A stretch of DNA of 16,506 nucleotides from CS2-K091 sp035527155 (GCA_035527155.1 DATLBB010000277.1:1-16506); one strand, 5' to 3'; positions 1 through 8,505 are shown, numbered from the stretch's first letter. The notes: generated by a model from the letters alone, not told the origin. Translations and numbers: made by a program.

Positions 1-2958
1 GTCAATGTCAGTGACGTTGTAATCTTCGGGCAACCAGAGAAATGCTGTAATCCATTTACCTTTGCTCAAGAGGTTGATAGTACGCGGCAAGAACCTGACC
101 TCGGCTGGTATTGGAGGGCTGTATTCATAAGCTCCCATATCGATCCTGCCACCGATTATGCGAGGCTTGCCATCTAAGTCAGTCTCGTCGGGGCCAGCTA
201 CATAATCCGGGTCGCCTGCATCGATGCAAGGTGAACTGGGGAGCAAACGCAGGTTGTCATCTTTTGTCCCAAGGATGTCATCGGCTCCATAAGGGTCGCG
301 GAACAGTGGGTCTGCATCCATGTTTCCCTCACCCGGCCAACTGCCCTGTACATCACAGTAGATAACTGAGACTGGGTACCCTTCTTCGCCGATTTGCTGT
401 GGCCAATTTCCCCAGAGGATGCAATTTGTCAGCTCTGGGTCACTATATTTGCTGAAAAGCCCGCCACCTTCTTTACCAGCGGAATTGCCGCTGAACGTAC
501 AGTTGATTAACATTGGTCTGCCGTTTTGGGTCTGGACCCCTCCACCCGACTGTTCTGCCGAGTTGCCAATAAATATACAGTTAGTAATTGTCGGGCTGCC
601 GGTGCTGTACATTCCACCACCAGTCCAGTTTGACGAGTTTTCGATAAAGATACAGTTAGTTATAGCACGGGCAATACCACTCATTCCACCACCTGCGTAG
701 CCATCAGTATGGTTCTTGTAAAATGTGCAGTCGGTAAGTGTTGTACGGCTATCCATACCGGACATCCCACCGCCTATGTCGCGCGCCCAGTTGTCACGGA
801 AGGTACAGTTGGTTAGTATTGGGCTACTGTATTCATTGCACGCGCCGCCGCCAACACGTCCGGCGTTGCCTTCAAACGTGCAGTTAGTCAGTATTGGTCT
901 ACTATCGTAGCCCATGCCGGTACGATTGTACATTCCGCCACCGTCATCGTTAGCTGAATTACACTTGAATATACAATTCATTACTGTTGGGCTGCCGAAG
1001 TAATTGTACATCCCCCCACCATTGTCGTAATCGACCTCCCGATACCCATCAGCATTGCCGGCAACGACTGTGAATCCATCCAGGACAGCCGTCGCATCGG
1101 TTTCACTGCCGGTCAGCACGTGGTAGCTGTTATCAGCCCTGGTGGGTTCGTACAGCAGGTTTTCAGGGTAGACAATTTCTATGTCGTCACCGTGCAAGTC
1201 GCCGCTTAGAATTGTCTGGTATTTTGCAATCTCCCGGTCATTGGGCTTTGGCTCACCAAATCCTGCATAGCCACCCTTAATCGTCAGTCCATTGATTAGG
1301 TGGAATGTGGCCGTCCGGTCGCCAGGTGTAACTCCAACGCTTCGGTCAGGTTTGTATGTCCCTTCAGCAACGCGGACCTCCGTGACAATCCCAGGGTACA
1401 TTGCCGCCACAGTAAGTGCGTCTTGTAATTGGGTGTACGCTTTTGAGAAGTTCATACCAGTGTTAAGGCCCGGAGCGTCGGCATCGACGAACAAGATGTT
1501 CCCAGCGGGTAGATCATTGTCTTGTTCAATTGCCCTGATGCCGGCAGCAAGAAGCTGGATGCCGCTCACTTTGACTAAGGCCGACGAGCTTAGATTATCC
1601 TTATCTTCCGCAGCAGCAAGCGTGACGTTTTGGGGGATCGAATAGTTGGATGAGTCGAAAGTGAGCATTGCCCCACTCTCGACCGTAATGTCATGGTCTC
1701 CTGATTGGCGAGACACTGTGACCTCAAGCGTTCCCTGCGGATCCATCGCCAGCGCTATTGTAAACGATTCTGTTGCCCCCTCGGGAACCGTGACTGATTC
1801 GGTGCTCAACAAAAAGCCCTGGTGAAGTCCCTCATACGCACCCATATCGACTGTGCCGTCTGTGATGCGTGGGTCTCCGTCGAGGTCAGTAAATACCGAT
1901 GGTGGAATGGCTGAGTTGTCGGCAGCGTCGATGCATGGCGAGCCAAGCAATAAGCGCAGGTTATCGTCGGCCGTGCCAGGAATGTTATCGGCCCCGTCGG
2001 CTTCAACGAACAGCGGATCGTCGCCGATGTTGCCAGTTCCACCAAAGTTACCTATCAAACCCTGGATACAACTGTAGTTGACGACCGGTGCGTCACCCCC
2101 GGATATCTGTGCCCATAGCTCCACGCCTGTATTATCGCTGTTACCCCAGAAAATACAGTTGGTCAACACCGGGTCGCTTTCGTTGTTGCCCATCCCGCCA
2201 CCGTAGTAGCTGGCTGAGTTTCCGCTTAATGTACAGTTGATCAGCGTTGGTTTGCCGGAGTCGCCGCACCACATTCCAGCTCCGCTACGAGCTGAGTTTC
2301 CAATGAATATGCAGTTAATCAGTGTCGGACTACCCCAGTCATTGTATAGCCCGCCGCCGAGGGACTTAGCAGAGTTACCTCTGAATATGCAATTTATCAG
2401 CGTTGGGCTGCCCGCAGAGTTTTTCATCCCACCACCTGACCTGCGTGTGGCGTTGCCGGCAGTTATGATAAAACCATCGAGGACGCCGGTCCCACCGGTT
2501 ATAACGTGGCGGCTGTTCTCGGCTCGCGTGGGTTCGTATAGCAAACCCAAAGGATCTTTTACCTGAAAGTCATCACCCTTCAGGTCGCCGCTGAGGATGG
2601 TTTCGTAGAGTTTGATGTCTCGGGCGTTGGGGTCCGGCTCATTGTAGCCAGCGTAGTTACCTTTGGTGGTTACGCCGTTTATGAGCTGGAAGGTGGCTTC
2701 GCGATCGCCGGGTGTTATTCCGGCGCCTTGGTCTGGTTTGTAAGTGCCCTGCGCCACTCGAATCTCATCGCCGCTCCATGCAGCAGCCAAGGCATCCTGA
2801 AGATAGTTATAGGCATCGGCCCATGATGAGCCGTTATTTGCACCATCGGCGTCGGCGTCAACGTAGATGATTTGTCCGCTGGCGGCTGCGGAGAGACAGA
2901 AGACCATCAGAAATGCCACAATTGCCGGTGTCATAATCAAATTTTTTTTGTTCGCCAT
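1..2958 (-). CDS. Secreted beta-helix repeat protein, 3' end beyond window (at least 986 aa)
   Basis: This reading frame is open from an ATG at 2958 to the left edge (986 codons, ending exactly on a codon boundary at base 1) and has no stop in the window. It was read by eye, and in-frame anchor methionines at 2193, 1845, 1011 and 138 all fit one uninterrupted frame. Residues 1-29 look like a signal peptide ending in AAASG, and the mature start resembles that of the upstream neighbour (QIIYVDADADG versus KIIYVDDDG). Architecture: beta-helix module about 30-376, a Calx-beta-like Ig linker about 383-480, a second beta-helix about 488-942, then the start of the 'PRTINL.SKGK.IT' C-terminal domain. 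No catalytic residues of a polysaccharide lyase are evident, so an adhesin or surface-structural role is as likely as an enzymatic one. It starts 60 nt downstream of the neighbouring gene's stop and is probably co-transcribed. The ribosome-binding site is weak (GAGA) in an A-rich leader. Confidence 0.9.
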   Translation of the reverse strand, partial: MANKKNLIMTPAIVAFLMVFCLSAAASGQIIYVDADADGANNGSSWADAYNYLQDALAAAWSGDEIRVAQGTYKPDQGAGITPGDREATFQLINGVTTKGNYAGYNEPDPNARDIKLYETILSGDLKGDDFQVKDPLGLLYEPTRAENSRHVITGGTGVLDGFIITAGNATRRSGGGMKNSAGSPTLINCIFRGNSAKSLGGGLYNDWGSPTLINCIFIGNSARSGAGMWCGDSGKPTLINCTLSGNSASYYGGGMGNNESDPVLTNCIFWGNSDNTGVELWAQISGGDAPVVNYSCIQGLIGNFGGTGNIGDDPLFVEADGADNIPGTADDNLRLLLGSPCIDAADNSAIPPSVFTDLDGDPRITDGTVDMGAYEGLHQGFLLSTESVTVPEGATESFTIALAMDPQGTLEVTVSRQSGDHDITVESGAMLTFDSSNYSIPQNVTLAAAEDKDNLSSSALVKVSGIQLLAAGIRAIEQDNDLPAGNILFVDADAPGLNTGMNFSKAYTQLQDALTVAAMYPGIVTEVRVAEGTYKPDRSVGVTPGDRTATFHLINGLTIKGGYAGFGEPKPNDREIAKYQTILSGDLHGDDIEIVYPENLLYEPTRADNSYHVLTGSETDATAVLDGFTVVAGNADGYREVDYDNGGGMYNYFGSPTVMNCIFKCNSANDDGGGMYNRTGMGYDSRPILTNCTFEGNAGRVGGGACNEYSSPILTNCTFRDNWARDIGGGMSGMDSRTTLTDCTFYKNHTDGYAGGGMSGIARAITNCIFIENSSNWTGGGMYSTGSPTITNCIFIGNSAEQSGGGVQTQNGRPMLINCTFSGNSAGKEGGGLFSKYSDPELTNCILWGNWPQQIGEEGYPVSVIYCDVQGSWPGEGNMDADPLFRDPYGADDILGTKDDNLRLLPSSPCIDAGDPDYVAGPDETDLDGKPRIIGGRIDMGAYEYSPPIPAEVRFLPRTINLLSKGKWITAFLWLPEDYNVTDID
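394..1026 (-). repeat. Tandem beta-helix coils, second module of the left-edge protein
   Basis: Residues about 645-855 contain about eight imperfect copies of a 20-33-residue unit of the form 'SPT(I/L)TNC.F.GNSA...GGGMY'. This pattern resembles the right-handed parallel beta-helix and chlamydial PMP-like repeats. On the plus strand the units appear as recurring 'cagttggt/cagttagt' and 'ccgccacc' blocks, which create proline-rich antisense shadow frames. Confidence 0.85.
2134..2430 (-). repeat. Tandem beta-helix coils, first module of the left-edge protein
   Basis: Residues about 177-275 hold four copies of the 'SPTLINCIF.GNSA...GGGM' unit, closing with 'TNCIFWGNS'. The sequence before it (residues 66-163) is a clear duplicate of residues 527-629: both contain TYKPD, TPGDR.ATF.LING, TILSGDL.GDD and LLYEPTRA.NS.HV. 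The two helix modules therefore arose by internal duplication. Confidence 0.85.
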
Positions 2959-3018
2959 TTTTTATCTCTTTTCCCATTTAGAATACAACAAACCGGTTTT
3001 ATTGTAGTAACGCCAGTA

Positions 3019-6000
3019 CTACCCGGCTGGTTTTCCACTGCTTTTGTCTATTACCTTAATCGTATCTGTTCCTTCAAAGATGTTTCCATCAGTCAATCGA
3101 CCGGTGATTGTCAACTCAGTTTCTCCGATATCGAGTATGGCCTGAACGTCTTCGCGGCTGAAGCTGAGTACGGCGACTTGTCTTTCTTCCTTGACCGAAA
3201 ACTCGTCAGGTTCAATTCCATTCTCAAGAACAATGCTGTTGGGATCGATGTCGGTAACATTGTAATCTTCGGGTAACCAGATATAGCACGTAATTGATTT
3301 ACCTTTGCTTGCAAGGTTAATCGTTCGGGGGACGATTCTGGCCTCGGCTTGTAGCGGGGACTCATAGGCACCCATATCGATTCGCACACCCATTACGCGC
3401 GGGTCGCCGTCGAGGTCTGTCTCGTTCGGCTCAGGTATGTAGTTCGGGTCACCGGCGTCTATGCACGGTGAAGTGGGGAGCAGATGATAATCACCATCAC
3501 TCCAGGTGCCGTTTGCATCCCAATAACCCGGTGCCATAAAGCACGGGTCGGCGTCGATATTTCCCTGGCCGGTGTGGCCACCCGGGATATCGCTGAAGGT
3601 AACATTAGCGTAACCGGGCATTTGTGTGGCTGAGTTGCCCCAGAGGATGCAGTTTGTCAGATTTACAGTGCTACCCCTAGCGCAGTTAAGTGTGCCGCCA
3701 TTTCCTGAGGCAGCGTTGGCGGTTAACAGACAGTTGGTCAGGGTCGGACTACTGTGGTAGTCGATGTACATTCCGCTGCCATCTTCACCGGCCATGTTTG
3801 CGATGAATGTGCAGCCGGTGAACGTCGGACTGCCTGCGATGCTGTACATTGCGCCGCCGCGCCTGGAAGCGGAATTGTTGGTAAATGTGCAGTGGATTAT
3901 GTTTGGCTCGGTGTCCCAACTGAAGAGTGCGCCTCCGTATTTAGCGGCGGAGTTTTCCTTTAGAATGCAGTTTGTTATCGTAGGATTGGCTCCGTGACGA
4001 CAATAGATTCCGGCACCCCATATCGACCATGCGTTGGTGATAGTAAAGCCGTCAATTCGTGTTTCTTTTGTTTCGTTGGTGTGGAAGTAGAAGGCCCGGC
4101 CGAAGTTTTGACAATCGATGATGCATTTTTTCGGGCCGGCTTCGCTGCGAAGAGTAATTGCCTTGCCGCGAAGATTCAGGTCTTTATTGCCGAGGCCTCT
4201 ATAGACGCCGTCGCTTACAAGGACAATATCACCATCAATCGCAGCATCGATGGCATGTTGAATTGTGCCAAAGTCCTGCGGCACTCGCAGCGGGCCGGTT
4301 ACTTTTAGCTCGACCGTTACGGTGCGAAGGCGGTTTGGCGTCTGCGTGTCCGAGATAATCAGGACGCATGTTTTTGCACCATGAGTAATGCCCGAAGGGT
4401 CTACAGTAATGATTATTTCGTCGAGCTCCCCTGAAGCGAGTGTGCCCGCTGTAGGCGCAATGGTGAGCCAGGGGCAGTCCTCGGTAAGCTCGTAAGTTAG
4501 CTCTACACCGCCTGCGTTGCCGACAGTTAGGGTCTTTTGATGTAAGTTAGACTCACCCCGGCGGACGTTGAATGTAATTTCGGCCGGAGCGACTACTATG
4601 GTGGCGGCAGCAGGGTTGTATTCATAAGCTCCCATGTCGACAACGGCAATCACACGAGGATTACCATCTATATCTGTGGCCGGCAGGCCATTAGGAGGGA
4701 AATTCGTTCCGGCGTCGATACACGGAGAGTCGGGGGAGAGATACGGCTGTATGTCCAGGAGAAATTTTGGATTTGCACCAGTATTTCCTGTGCCCGGCCC
4801 CTCCGGGTTCCAGCCCTGGATGCAACTGTAGTTTATGACAACGTCCGGAACGGACATTAGTATGGCGTCATTGGGATTGCCCCAGATAATGCAGTTTGTG
4901 AAAGGCCCGGGACATCGACTGACGGTCCCGTCACCGGTGTTGTAAATTAGCGTAGAGTTTGTTATTGGTCCTGTGCATTGGAATAGGCCGCTGCCCTCGG
5001 AGGAAGGAGAGCTGTTACCTGTGATAACACAATTGTTTATTTGTGCGTCACAACAGTATAATCCGCCACCATACCCATCGGTGGTGGAATTATCGGCTAT
5101 GGTACAATTTATGATCTTGCTGTTCCGGCCTGCACGGGCAATTGCGCCTCCGTATCGAGCTATGTTGTTGCTGATTGTACAGTTGGCAATTAAAGGATTA
5201 CAGGCTGCCGCCGGGGATCTGGAGCATCCGATTCCGCCACCTTCGGAGTGAGCAGCATTGTTGCCGGTGATTGTGCAGTTGATAATTATCGGGTCGCACC
5301 GCACACAGTAGATACCGCCGCCGTTCCAGTCGGCTGAGCAGTCGGCAATGATGCAGTTGGTGATTGTTGGGCTGCTATAACGACAGTAGATACCACCGCC
5401 GTCATACCCTGCCTTGGAGTTTGCGTAGCCGTTGATGATTGTCAAGCCCGCCAACACGCAGTTGGGTCCTTCACCGTTCTGGAACTTAAAGCCTCGGTGT
5501 GCGACGGTTTTGGTGCCCTGGCAATTAATCACAGTTGCCCGGACTACAGCGGGGTCTTCAGGGTCTATACTTCGAATGGTAATGGCCTTTCCGCGGGGGT
5601 CTATGTCTCGATTTCCGTCTCCGATATATGTGCCCGGTGCGATAACGACGGTGTCGCCGTCTATGGCCGCATCGATTGCAGCCTGAATAGTCTCATATTC
5701 CTGTGGCACGTTTAGCGTGTAGGGCATGCGAAAATGCACGAGGACGGACAATTGGGCTTGGAGACCGGCATATTCGGCTTGCACAGTGATGTGTTGAGGT
5801 TCGTCGATATCGTAAGTTTGCAGCAGGCCGGAGGCATCAATACCAACGATATCCTGCGGCCAGGCCATCCAGAGAGCCGAGTGTGTCACATCCCTTGTGT
5901 CGCCCTGGTCATATTGAGCAATGGCTTTGTAGCGGCCGGTGCAGTTCTCCCTGACCTTCGGTGGGCCGATTATTTCAAGACCAACCGGTGCGCGAACCTG

Positions 6001-7221
6001 AACGGGCACCTGCGCCTGGAAGCCGGCATAGTCGGCGCGTATTGTAATATCTCCAGACAAGGTGACACCGTCAGTGTTCAAGAGTCCCCCGGCATCAATG
6101 CTGCCAAAACCCGGCGGTTCAAGAGACCATACAGACATCGTAGTCACGTCAATGTTTGAACCATCGTCATAAGATGCTACGGCCAAATATTGTTCCAAAG
6201 AGTTTTCGTGGACTTCGTCCGGGCCGATCAGATCGATTCCGAGAAATGTGCCGTGTTCGTAAGTAAACTCATCGACTCCTATGTCAACGCATTCACCCAT
6301 CAACCGCGGCTCACCTTCCCAATCCGTCATATTGACATTTGGCAAATAGTCCGGGTCGCCGGCGTCGATGCAGGGTGAGCCTGGCAGCAAATGGTAATCA
6401 CCGCGGGTAGGGTCAGCGAACATTGGGTCGGCAGAGATGTTTCCCTGTGTACCTGTTAAGTCGAAAGGCGTGCTTTGAGAGATGTAATTAGTTGTGTTGC
6501 CCCACACATCGTTGTGAGTAATTAGTTTTTTTCGCTCCTCGTCTTTTGAGCCATAAGTGAAATAGATTCCTCTTTCGAAATTTGTGATGATGTTTCCGGT
6601 AATAGTTGCTACGGACTGCATTCTATAATAGATACCCGTTCCCGAGCCCGAGTCGCCGGCGATAATGACGTTGTTCCTGATTATTGCGCTTACACCGCCG
6701 GCAGAATATATATGATCCAGGAACATACCGGAGCGCGAGTTGAGCACGTTGTTTTCGATGAGGGGTGTCGAGGGGGGATGTTCATGACCTTTAACATATG
6801 CTTCTATCGCGAAATTCGACGCTATGATTCTGCAGTACCTTATTGTGGGAGAGTATCCGTCAAAGTATACGCCTGTACTGCCGCGTATAGTGAAGCCTAA
6901 TAAGCTTCCATTCGAGGCGGTGACAACGATGCCATCGGCCGATATAACTGTGTCGGCGACGACACTGGGATAATGCGGATGTGTGCCGGTTACGGTAATG
7001 GCCTTGCCTCTGAAGTTGATGTTTTCGTGGTAGGTGCCCGGAGAGACGATGATGACGTCGCCGGGATTGGCTTCGTCGATTGCCGCCTGAATGTTACTGA
7101 AGTCGGCAGTCCCATCGTCGTCGACGTAGATGATTTTTGCGTGAGCGGTGCCGGCGAAGGCCAATACTACAAAGAATACAGAGATTGTCAGTGCGGTTTT
7201 TAGATATGTTTGAGCAATCAT
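3019..7221 (-). CDS. Giant secreted three-module beta-helix protein (1400 aa)
   Basis: The Sec signal peptide spans residues 1-28, with cleavage after AHA. Modules in order: beta-helix A 29-320, two homologous bacterial Ig-like domains about 325-410 and 411-497 (each with 'DYAG/EYAG..AQ..V.V' ends), beta-helix B about 500-868, a BACON/choice-of-anchor-like beta-sandwich about 872-977, beta-helix C about 978-1288, and a C-terminal domain 1291-1395. Each helix begins with 'TIQAAIDAAIDGD..' (or a variant) and closes with 'SPCIDAG...DIDG.PR....DMGAYE', a common layout in planctomycete extracellular proteins. No clear catalytic site is seen. The ATG at 7221 is supported by AGGAGG five bases upstream. 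It is first of a two-gene unit behind a near-consensus promoter at 7330-7358. An adhesion, glycan-binding or surface-layer role is inferred. A lyase-type enzyme cannot be excluded. Confidence 0.93.
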   Translation of the reverse strand: MIAQTYLKTALTISVFFVVLAFAGTAHAKIIYVDDDGTADFSNIQAAIDEANPGDVIIVSPGTYHENINFRGKAITVTGTHPHYPSVVADTVISADGIVVTASNGSLLGFTIRGSTGVYFDGYSPTIRYCRIIASNFAIEAYVKGHEHPPSTPLIENNVLNSRSGMFLDHIYSAGGVSAIIRNNVIIAGDSGSGTGIYYRMQSVATITGNIITNFERGIYFTYGSKDEERKKLITHNDVWGNTTNYISQSTPFDLTGTQGNISADPMFADPTRGDYHLLPGSPCIDAGDPDYLPNVNMTDWEGEPRLMGECVDIGVDEFTYEHGTFLGIDLIGPDEVHENSLEQYLAVASYDDGSNIDVTTMSVWSLEPPGFGSIDAGGLLNTDGVTLSGDITIRADYAGFQAQVPVQVRAPVGLEIIGPPKVRENCTGRYKAIAQYDQGDTRDVTHSALWMAWPQDIVGIDASGLLQTYDIDEPQHITVQAEYAGLQAQLSVLVHFRMPYTLNVPQEYETIQAAIDAAIDGDTVVIAPGTYIGDGNRDIDPRGKAITIRSIDPEDPAVVRATVINCQGTKTVAHRGFKFQNGEGPNCVLAGLTIINGYANSKAGYDGGGIYCRYSSPTITNCIIADCSADWNGGGIYCVRCDPIIINCTITGNNAAHSEGGGIGCSRSPAAACNPLIANCTISNNIARYGGAIARAGRNSKIINCTIADNSTTDGYGGGLYCCDAQINNCVITGNSSPSSEGSGLFQCTGPITNSTLIYNTGDGTVSRCPGPFTNCIIWGNPNDAILMSVPDVVINYSCIQGWNPEGPGTGNTGANPKFLLDIQPYLSPDSPCIDAGTNFPPNGLPATDIDGNPRVIAVVDMGAYEYNPAAATIVVAPAEITFNVRRGESNLHQKTLTVGNAGGVELTYELTEDCPWLTIAPTAGTLASGELDEIIITVDPSGITHGAKTCVLIISDTQTPNRLRTVTVELKVTGPLRVPQDFGTIQHAIDAAIDGDIVLVSDGVYRGLGNKDLNLRGKAITLRSEAGPKKCIIDCQNFGRAFYFHTNETKETRIDGFTITNAWSIWGAGIYCRHGANPTITNCILKENSAAKYGGALFSWDTEPNIIHCTFTNNSASRRGGAMYSIAGSPTFTGCTFIANMAGEDGSGMYIDYHSSPTLTNCLLTANAASGNGGTLNCARGSTVNLTNCILWGNSATQMPGYANVTFSDIPGGHTGQGNIDADPCFMAPGYWDANGTWSDGDYHLLPTSPCIDAGDPNYIPEPNETDLDGDPRVMGVRIDMGAYESPLQAEARIVPRTINLASKGKSITCYIWLPEDYNVTDIDPNSIVLENGIEPDEFSVKEERQVAVLSFSREDVQAILDIGETELTITGRLTDGNIFEGTDTIKVIDKSSGKPAG
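3022..3351 (-). repeat. Shared C-terminal domain (full copy)
   Basis: This stretch encodes residues 1291-1400 of the 1400-aa protein, with hallmarks 'VPRTINLASKGKSIT', 'WLPEDYNVTDIDP' and 'TGRLTDGNIFEGTD'. The same domain begins in the left-edge protein (bases 1 to about 111, nearly identical over WLPEDYNVTDID), and its last 30-odd residues recur as an orphan piece at 7415-7513. I infer a sorting or attachment domain common to these secreted proteins. No function is visible in the sequence. Confidence 0.8.
3622..4059 (-). repeat. Beta-helix C coils of the 1400-aa protein
   Basis: Residues about 1055-1200 contain six 'NPTITNC.L.ENSA..GGA' type coils. The last coil ends 'LTNCILWGNSA', the same closing form seen in the other helix modules of both proteins. 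Confidence 0.8.
4852..5454 (-). repeat. Beta-helix B coils of the 1400-aa protein
   Basis: Residues about 590-790 contain about seven imperfect 'SPTITNC.I..CSAD..GGGIYC' coils. They are richer in cysteine (IYC, NC) than coils of module C. Confidence 0.8.
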
Positions 7222-7226
7222 TGCTC

Positions 7227-7232
7227 CCTCCT
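7227..7232 (-). promoter_or_regulatory. Ribosome-binding site of the 1400-aa protein
   Basis: AGGAGG on the minus strand lies five bases before the ATG at 7221, a full Shine-Dalgarno match that fixes the start. A short inverted repeat GGCC-N5-GGCC (7237-7249) sits just upstream. Confidence 0.85.
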
Positions 7233-7329
7233 TTCCGGCCTATTCGGCCAAAAAGTAACAGCTTTCTCCAAGGCAGATTTACCTGCAAGGAAATACAGTA
7301 TCCCGCAGTCTACCTTTATAATTTAATAC

Positions 7330-7358
7330 AGTATATCAGTTTAAAAAAGGGCTGTCAA
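7330..7358 (-). promoter_or_regulatory. Sigma70-type promoter of the beta-helix operon
   Basis: Minus strand: -35 TTGACA at 7358-7353, spacer of exactly 17 bases, -10 TATACT at 7335-7330. Eleven of twelve hexamer positions match the consensus. Transcription would begin near 7323, giving a leader of about 100 nt before the ATG at 7221. The promoter lies about 55 bp past the end of the domain remnant at 7415. Confidence 0.75.
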
Positions 7359-7414
7359 ACAAATTCTTATAGGACTTTTTAAGCATTCGGGGATTTGCTG
7401 ATTCAGGGCTTTAT

Positions 7415-7513
7415 TTAGCGGATTTTCCGGTTTTTTTTGTTTATTACTCTGATTACGTCTGTAGCCTCGAATATGTTTCCATCGGCCAAACGGCCGGTGA
7501 GTGCAGCGGTTAG
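7415..7513 (-). pseudogene. Orphan remnant of the shared C-terminal domain
   Basis: The minus strand reads 'TGRLADGNIFEATDVIRVI' followed by a short tail and TAA at 7417-7415. It closely matches 'TGRLTDGNIFEGTDTIKVI' at the end of the 1400-aa protein, and the DNA is also similar (shared 'atgtttccatc' and 'ccggtga'). It has no start codon and lies in a different frame from the dockerin-type gene whose stop it overlaps. Only the last 30-odd residues of a roughly 100-residue domain remain. The likely origin is truncation or replacement of an older gene. A frameshift at the end of the neighbour would fuse this tail onto it, but most of the domain would still be missing. Confidence 0.75.
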
Positions 7514-8343
7514 ATGGTCGTGGGACTCACAGCACCTTCAAGCCAGTACCGGCACAAAACTGACAGGTCCAAGAAATCCACTATGCCATCCCCTACACAG
7601 GGAGCGATGTCGGCGGAAGGGTAATCGCCGCCGGGCTGCCGCCACTGGCGAGCGAGGATGGAAAGGTCACCAAAGTCTACATCGCCGTCGTTATCGATGT
7701 CACCGGGTGGGGCGAGGAGAATTACGGAATCATCAGCTATCCAAAAAACATTATTGATGGGCCCTCCACAGGCCAGCGTGCCTGTCAGACGCCTGTCAGG
7801 TTCCTCGCCCCAACTACCACCGTATATACTGGTGAGTGCGCAATAACCAAGGGGGTAGCCATCGACTGCAAAATTCCAACCATGGATGGTCAATACGGCA
7901 GTAGACCATGCAATCAATTCCTGTCCAATCGAGCCGCCGGAGAGGTCTACGCGGCTGCCTCCGGCCCTGAGCTGATTTCCTATCGAGCCGCCGGAAATAA
8001 TGGCCCTGCTGTTGTGCATGGAGCTAAAGCTAGTATCAATCGAGTCGCCGGACATTTTCACCAAGCTGTTCTGATGGGCTCCAAGAACTTGTGCTGAGCC
8101 GCCGAGGATATTCACGATGGCGTCATTGTACACCATCAGGTACCAAACTATACGTCCACCATCAAGCAGGTTGACTGTGGTTCGCATCCCCGGAGCCCCA
8201 TCGACCGAGACAAAATCGTCGATTATGTAGTTGACATCGTGAACTTGGCCATCGTTAAAGATAACCATGGGGAGAGCCTGCGAACCGGTTAGAGACAGTG
8301 CTACTATCATCAGGCAAACCGTTTTTGCATTTGCTAATTTCAT
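7510..8343 (-). CDS. Secreted dockerin-type protein with 'GGS' repeats (277 aa)
   Basis: Signal peptide about residues 1-23 (MKLANAKTVCLMIVALSL..SQA). Residues about 35-160 carry a short repeated motif of the kind '(L/I)SGGS(I/V)......A...S.V', which suggests a solenoid or beta-rich fold. Residues about 155-210 (FAVDGYPLGY..LTSIYGGS..EEPDRRLTGTL) form a conserved-looking unit of unknown function. The C-terminus has two dockerin-like calcium loops: GDIDNDGDVDFGDLSILARQW (214-234) and ADIAPCVGDGIVDFLDLSVL (244-263). The second loop is less canonical. Dockerin repeats bind calcium and can mediate cohesin docking, and in planctomycetes they often end secreted proteins. I chose the ATG at 8343: it has GAGG five bases upstream and starts a typical signal peptide. 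A longer frame from a TTG at 8532 is unlikely because that TTG is part of a -35 box. Confidence 0.85.
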   Translation of the reverse strand: MKLANAKTVCLMIVALSLTGSQALPMVIFNDGQVHDVNYIIDDFVSVDGAPGMRTTVNLLDGGRIVWYLMVYNDAIVNILGGSAQVLGAHQNSLVKMSGDSIDTSFSSMHNSRAIISGGSIGNQLRAGGSRVDLSGGSIGQELIAWSTAVLTIHGWNFAVDGYPLGYCALTSIYGGSWGEEPDRRLTGTLACGGPINNVFWIADDSVILLAPPGDIDNDGDVDFGDLSILARQWRQPGGDYPSADIAPCVGDGIVDFLDLSVLCRYWLEGAVSPTTI

Positions 8344-8475
8344 CACTGCCTCGAAAAAAACGTTTAGTAATCTGTCGGCGTGGCTGTTGTATACGGCGCT
8401 TTTTGATTGACAAAGCTGCACAACAGAGGAGTTCCCATCAGTCTCGTTCCCTTTCACTCCTGCTTTGGCTGATTG

Positions 8476-8505
8476 TTGCCACAAAGTGATAAGAATCAAT
8501 ATAAT
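8476..8505 (+). promoter_or_regulatory. Candidate promoter toward the dinG-like gene
   Basis: Plus strand: TTGCCA at 8476-8481, 18-base spacer, TATAAT at 8500-8505. The -10 overlaps the -10 of the opposing promoter in the palindrome TATAATTATA. The leader to the ATG at 8608 would be about 95 nt. Confidence 0.5.

Noticed and set aside
419..910. Plus-strand frames encoding proline-rich repeated peptides
   Set aside because: They are the antisense of the beta-helix coils. The minus strand carries one continuous, motif-rich frame through the whole stretch.
394..1026. Regular repeats that could suggest a CRISPR array
   Set aside because: Repeat units vary in sequence and length, stay in one reading frame, and translate to beta-helix coils; there are no constant repeats with unique spacers or cas genes.
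8344..8497. Riboswitch-like leader of the dockerin-type gene (a GGGAAC stretch recalls cobalamin leaders)
   Set aside because: Only a short GGAGT/ACTCC pairing is visible; the conserved B12-box pattern is absent.
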